Assembly (NCBI RefSeq): GCF_037893015.1 | Contig: NC_133661.1 | Span: 246,522,116 to 246,586,115, forward strand | DNA: 64,000 nt | Reading direction: 5' to 3' | From: Macrotis lagotis | Taxonomy: Eukaryota; Chordata; Mammalia; Peramelemorphia; Peramelidae | Part shown: positions 58,979-64,000 of the stretch, piece after piece | Position numbering within the stretch: the first letter of the stretch is position 1 | How the letters are laid out: each line of letters opens with the position of its first letter | Position numbers and translations under genes: made by a program | Notes under the pieces: generated by a model | What the model was told of the DNA's origin: nothing | What the model saw: only the letters and a program-made list of their open reading frames with translations | Databases searched by the model: none

Positions 58979-61264
58979 ACATGGTCTCTCTCTCTCTTAA
59001 AGTAAATTAGTCTACTCAAGAAAGCTTGTCAGTAGCACTTGTCTGAAAGGCTCATGTCTTGCCTTGTAGTTTCTACTTCATTCTATAATATATCTTACTT
59101 TTATTTCCATTACCTGATTTCCTATTAATAAGACATGCTTTATTCCTAGTAGACTCAATGATTACCAATAGACACTAGAACATGGTGTTACTACTTCAAG
59201 GTGAAGTAGTAACCAGAAAATACAGGAAACAGCCTTAGAAAACCATGTGAAATTGAGGAGTTTCTACTGAAATTCTGACTTCTTCCCAATAGCAAAAAAT
59301 TCCAAGATGAATTCCAAGATCAGGGCTAACCTCAAGTAAAGTTATGAAATAATTTCTTTTTTTACTTGTTTCCTAGGCCCTTCTAACTCCCTTTTTGCAT
59401 TCCATTCTTTCTCTTTAGAGGGCTTAATATTACTCATGAAGTGTCTGGTATCTTACATTATCTTCTGGTTATTTGAGAACAAACCATCCAGTTTTTTGCT
59501 CCCTCAGATAGCACTCTGTGCACCATACTTTTTCCTTTTCCTTTAAGATTACATGTCCAGGGTCTCATTCTTTTAGGGATTCACTTTCTTCTAATTATCA
59601 AATTTAGCAATCCTGAATTATTACCAATGACTGACATTGGCTTAACAATATATTTGTAATAAATAATATTTGTATTTTGACCTGCTTAAAATGTCTTAGA
59701 CCAAAGGAGTTGACATTTCAAGCACTATAGCAGGATAATACAGGAGATACTTGGGTGAAATAAGAATAGTTCTCAAACAATGGCCTATAATGATAAGGTA
59801 GCTTATTCTGCCTATGTATGTGGGCAAGACTATAAGAAAATAAGTATCCTGATAACATCTTGCCTTCTACTAGTAACAGTTTCTGGACTGTGCCCAACTC
59901 CCATCCATGGAGAAAGGTGAGATATCAGAATCCAGAAAGTCAAGTGAAAATCTGTGGTTTTTTGGAGCTGGACCAGACTCAGGACAGTATCCTGGTAATT
60001 TAGGTTAGTTGCTGAAACAAAATGAAATGACTTACAAGTCATTCATCAGTTAATCAAAGGAAATTTATTTTGCCTATCATGACCAACTGGCCAAACACGT
60101 GGAGCTGGGGCTTGTGTCTGGAGGTCCTTATGTGTATTTTGTAGTCAGATGACCAGGAAGTGATGTCCGCAGCCTGAGCCCTTAGTCCTCTGAGCCAACT
60201 AAGTCTTAGTTTCAGTATATTTTCAAGGAAAACTAACCTACCTTTCATGAGGGGAGGGGTTAGAGTATTACTTCTACCCCAATGATGTGGTAATCATAGA
60301 GCAGGAAGAGTGATGCCAGAAGTCAAGGAAAATAATGTTTTATAACCAAATAAGATCCAAGAACATTTGCACCAAAGGGGCAAAGGGGCAACAGAATTAA
60401 ATGTCTTGTAGTTAGAAGATCATCAGAAATTTGTGGAGAAAAGAGTCCAAACCATTGTCAAAGGTCAGCACAAAGCAGAATCTGTGGGTCAGGGTCAGGA
60501 TACTCAGCATACAAAATAGGGCTAAAAGATCAGTATTTCTAACAGACAAGACATCAGTAAACAAATAGTATGATATGATCTTAATCCTGAGATATGTGTG
60601 TCTGGTTAAGGCAGAAATCAGTCCTAAAATATGAGAAGCCCAAAATTTCCAGAGGAGAGGTGGGTTTGGCTGGAAAGGAAGTGAGAAAGCAGCTACTGAA
60701 AATGGATTCCTATAGTCCCACTCAAAGGCTATAAATTTTTATTCTTTAGCAATTAATTTCCGACTCAGTCATTTCTCCTAGTCATTGAAAGTTGTCACAT
60801 TGTTGATGCTCTTAGTCAAATTGACTTCCTCATTTCTAAGTACTATATGGAGTATATTCTTATAAATTATCATTTCCAACATTTGGTTTGATCTAGGGAC
60901 TAACTGGAGAAATTCCAGGAATAACCCTTCAAAATCCAGATCGGTGAAAATGATAAATGTTAATAGCACAACTCTACAGGTGGAAACATACAAGATTGCA
61001 CACTCCAAGGCTTCACTTTCCATAGCCAATATGAGCACTTTTGACAGGTTATGAGTTGGATGGCACTATTCCATGATGTTGTCCATCTGGGTGCTTTTAA
61101 GTTAGCTTAGCACAAAGTTGAATAAGTGTGTACCAGATGTTAGGTTGAACCACTACAGCTATTCATCAAAGTTATCTAGTTGGTTTAATATTGATTCAGA
61201 ATCTGCTCTCTTTCAAATTGATTAACTGTCACATTTTGTAAGATCTTAAAGCTACATGTCAGAT

Positions 61265-61400
61265 TACTTTCTGTTGGGGGGGGAGGGAAAGGAGGGAGCA
61301 AGAAAAATTATAGAACTCAAAACTTTGCCAAAAAAAATGATTGATAAAAACCACTTTTGCATGTAGTTGAAAAAGAAATAAATAAAATATTTAAAGTTAA
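61265..61400 (+). repeat. old L1 3'-end fragment
   Basis: A GTTGGGGGGGGAGGGAAAGG tract, ATTATAGAACTCAAAACTTT, then TTTTGCATGTAGTTGAAAAA and AATAAAATA: an older L1 subfamily tail. Confidence 0.6.
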
Positions 61401-62324
61401 AAAAATCTTAAAGCTATATCTCAAACAGGTTTTACTGAATTCTGAAGCTAAATGGTCAGTAACTGAATTGGACTTTAATCTTGATGTCAAGGAGAGCTTA
61501 TTCATTTTCTTAGTTATCTTGACCTTTTAGAATCTTTGAATAAAAGAGATGAATCTTTTATTCCTCCAAAATTTGAAGTGGCATCTTAAAGGAATTTCCT
61601 TGTCATTTTAAAATGTGAAATGATGTTTTAAGTTGTTCCAAGTTCATTCCTCAGTGCACAATATTTTCAGCTTGTTATTTCAAGGACTAGAATGTCTTCA
61701 CTGTACTTGAGTGAATTCTTTACAAGGCTTCTCATTTACCTAATAATGTTTTAGAAGTATGTTCAGAGAAAGAAATTACTAATAGTGACCCTTTATTTCT
61801 CCCACTGTAGCCCCCTGTGGGTAAAAATAAATAAATACAGCATTCCTAGAATTTGAGTCAGTCTAAGTTGTTGATTCTCTTTGTTGAGATGTTATTTTGA
61901 TAAGTGGTCCCTCATGGTTTCAGTATGAATGTGAATATCGTCACAGTTGATGTAATAGGGTGCCCTCATTTAAGGGTCCTGTTTGGATGACAGCCATTGC
62001 CATGCATTGCTGCAGTGCTTTTGGTCTTTTACTTTAGGGACAATGATGACAGGAGAAGCCCACAGGACTTACCCACAGGGTAAATTCAGGTAAATTCTTA
62101 GAAATGGCTTATGTTAATGGTTTAATGAAATTCTCCCTCTAGCACTTTCTGACAGGGCATAGGGATTTTCTTCAGTGGTCTTGCATTTCAAAAGTGATTG
62201 TGTCATCTAGGTGTAGGCAATCGTGGCTGTCCTTTACCTGTTGTCTCCTCTTGTCACATTTAGCAGGAAACAGCAGATGACAGCATGACAGGTTCATCTT
62301 TATTACATGGGGAATTACCAAATG

Positions 62325-62337
62325 GTTGCCTAGCAAC
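62325..62337. promoter_or_regulatory. RFX-type X-box
   Basis: GTTGCCTAGCAAC is a near-perfect palindrome matching the RFX X-box (GTNRCC, spacer, RGYAAC). It stands in repeat-poor sequence. Binding is inference. Confidence 0.4.
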
Positions 62338-62584
62338 TCACAGAGTGCAATCAACATAGTCTTCTGTTTTGGAATGTAGAGCAGTTGGAGATGCCTTCCT
62401 GTGAGATTGCATTTTGCCTTTTGTGTTTTTGTTCTAGAAAAACAGATATTCTTTCTGTTGTTGTTTAGATTGTTAAAACATGATTTCATTTTGATTTTTG
62501 CAAGCATGAATTTCAGAATAATCATGTCATATTATCACTATCAATTGTTCAATTTTTTAAAGTAAGAAACAATTGATTTTATTT

Positions 62585-62742
62585 TTATTTATTTATTTAT
62601 TTTTTGTAAGGCAAATGGGGTTAAGTGGCTTGCCCAAGGCCACACAGCTAGGTAATTATTAAGTGTCTGAGACCAGATTTGAACCCAGGTACTTTTGACT
62701 CCAGGGCCGGTGCTTTATCCACTGCACCACCTAGCCGCCCCT
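62585..62742 (-). repeat. short-form SINE with exact 16-bp duplication
   Basis: TAAGGCAAATGGGGTTAAGT ... GCACCACCTAGCCGCCCC, with ACAATTGATTTTATTT at 62569-62584 and 62743-62758. A young-looking, complete copy. Confidence 0.96.
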
Positions 62743-62758
62743 ACAATTGATTTTATTT

Positions 62759-64000
62759 ACCAAAAAAATACATATTTTATGTATTTGTAAAATAAAGATA
62801 TTTTGAATAGATGTATCATCTTTTTTCTTTACTGTTTGAAGGGTTTTACATGTGCCAGCTTCTGTACTTTCACAATTTCTAGATGAAATAAGTTCAAAAT
62901 CATTTTAAAAAGATTATTAGACACCCTTTTCCTTGAAATATGATATTACTAATTTATTTTCCATGTGATGTGGCCCTAAATCTCTAGTGTTTTCATATGG
63001 ATACATGATCATCTTTTGATATAATTGCTGCTGCTTGCTCTCCATTTGAGACCTGCTTTCCAACAATATGTAACAGCACATTGCTCAAAGAGCAGGCCTT
63101 TGCAGTCTCACATGTTCCTTCTCTACATGGAAATGAGTTTTGTGTGGTTTAAAATTTGCTACGTGTTGGACAGTCTCACTGTGAGTATATTCATGCCAAG
63201 AGAGAACAGCTGATCCCCTAGAGCATTCCAGGGGTTAAGGGGAAAGCCAACTCAGGAGAAGGAATGCTATTATACATGGTCATGACCTTGTAGGTAGTTG
63301 TACTCCATACCTCTGGAAGACTTCAAGATGAAGTGAGGTGACTGTGGTTGCCATGGAGAGGAAGTATGGCTGTCCTGCTCCCCATGGTAGAACATTGGAT
63401 AATATATTCCTATCAATAAGGGTTATTTTTTAAAGTTAAACAGTATATTTCTTTCCTTTCTTTCTAGGGACATATTTTTAATTTTGGGGTAATTGACTAC
63501 TCCAAATTGATTTGTTTAAGTTGTCCATGAGAATACTAAGTTTTATTTTCTCTTTTGAACCGAGGAGTTCTCCTCTGAGTACTAATGCTCATTAATACTC
63601 CTTTCCCATTGCCACTGAAGATCCTATTCTTTTCCAACATCAGCTGCTAGAACTGCCAATACTAAAACTCTCATTCCTAATTCTACCATGAGGCTACTTT
63701 CCTGCAAGAGACCTACCAAAAAACCACTGGAGCTTTTACCCATGGTGCCTAATTCCCATTTCATCCTATTTCTAACTCAGGATACACAGGATACAGATCT
63801 ACCACTGATATGAATTTGTCTGCTAAGAATCACTTATAGTATTGTTTGTATGAGAAAAATATATTCCACATTCCATATACCTGGCTTATAAATGAACATT
63901 TGGAAACTTAAATTGAAGATTGTTTGTAGTTATTCACTTCCTTTTTAACCTTCCCTCCAAAGTCTTATGTGCATGCTTTTTAATTGTCTTTGTGACCTTC
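62759..64000. other. intergenic to window end
   Basis: No gene or clear repeat recognised. A GTTGCCATGG motif at about 63350 resembles one half of an RFX site. Confidence 0.4.

Larger units (their letters stand above)
58999..62568. other. intergenic
   Basis: No gene recognised in 3.5 kb on either strand. Contains an L1-like tail fragment at 61265-61400 and an X-box motif at 62325. Confidence 0.45.

Overview
The window looks like marsupial nuclear DNA. It is AT-rich apart from one CpG island. It is full of tRNA-derived SINEs of the marsupial MAR1/WSINE kind in a short form (about 150 bp, ending in a CCATTGCCTTGCAAAA-type tail) and a long form (ending in ACTGAACAACAA). It also carries marsupial-type L1, L2, MIR and CR1/L3 remnants and one LTR provirus. 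The many copies of the short form suggest an Australian marsupial, probably a dasyurid. That species-level guess rests on memory of the families, not on a search.

One protein-coding gene can be supported: CIPC (CLOCK-interacting pacemaker, KIAA1737) on the minus strand. Three coding exons (26372-26237, 24655-24486, 19960-19094) join in frame with consensus GT/AG sites and give a 390-residue protein. Its promoter is very probably the CpG island at about 32050-32960, where a consensus donor at 32532 fits a non-coding first exon. The island holds two perfect CACGTG E-boxes, GC boxes and an NRF1-like site. The 3' UTR probably runs from 19093 to an AATAAA near 16440 and contains a (GT)n tract and an antisense SINE.

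Layout: 1-11.2 kb is intergenic SINE/MIR/L2 debris with one minus-strand L1 remnant (5.6-6.2 kb). 11.24-14.45 kb is an L1-like element that has both ends but lacks the nuclease and RT core. 15.47-15.67 kb is a 102-bp tandem duplication. 16.4-32.9 kb is the CIPC locus. 33-35.8 kb is MIR/L2 debris. 35.81-42.88 kb is an LTR provirus with little coding capacity, split by a 5'-truncated L1 (38.4-39.8 kb). 43.0-43.6 kb is a minus-strand L1 tail, followed by L2. 44.9-47.1 kb is an old minus-strand CR1/L3 LINE broken by three later insertions. 48.37-53.84 kb is a degraded L1 with a 3' transduced segment inside its target-site duplication. 53.9-64 kb is intergenic, with SINEs, an inverted-repeat pair at 56.2/57.1 kb and an RFX-type X-box at 62.3 kb.

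I found no bacterial-type system, CRISPR, operon or clearly new gene. The most informative observations are retrotransposon events readable from the sequence (3' transduction, nested insertions with target-site duplications, an L1-like element missing its core) and the paired E-boxes in a clock gene's promoter.
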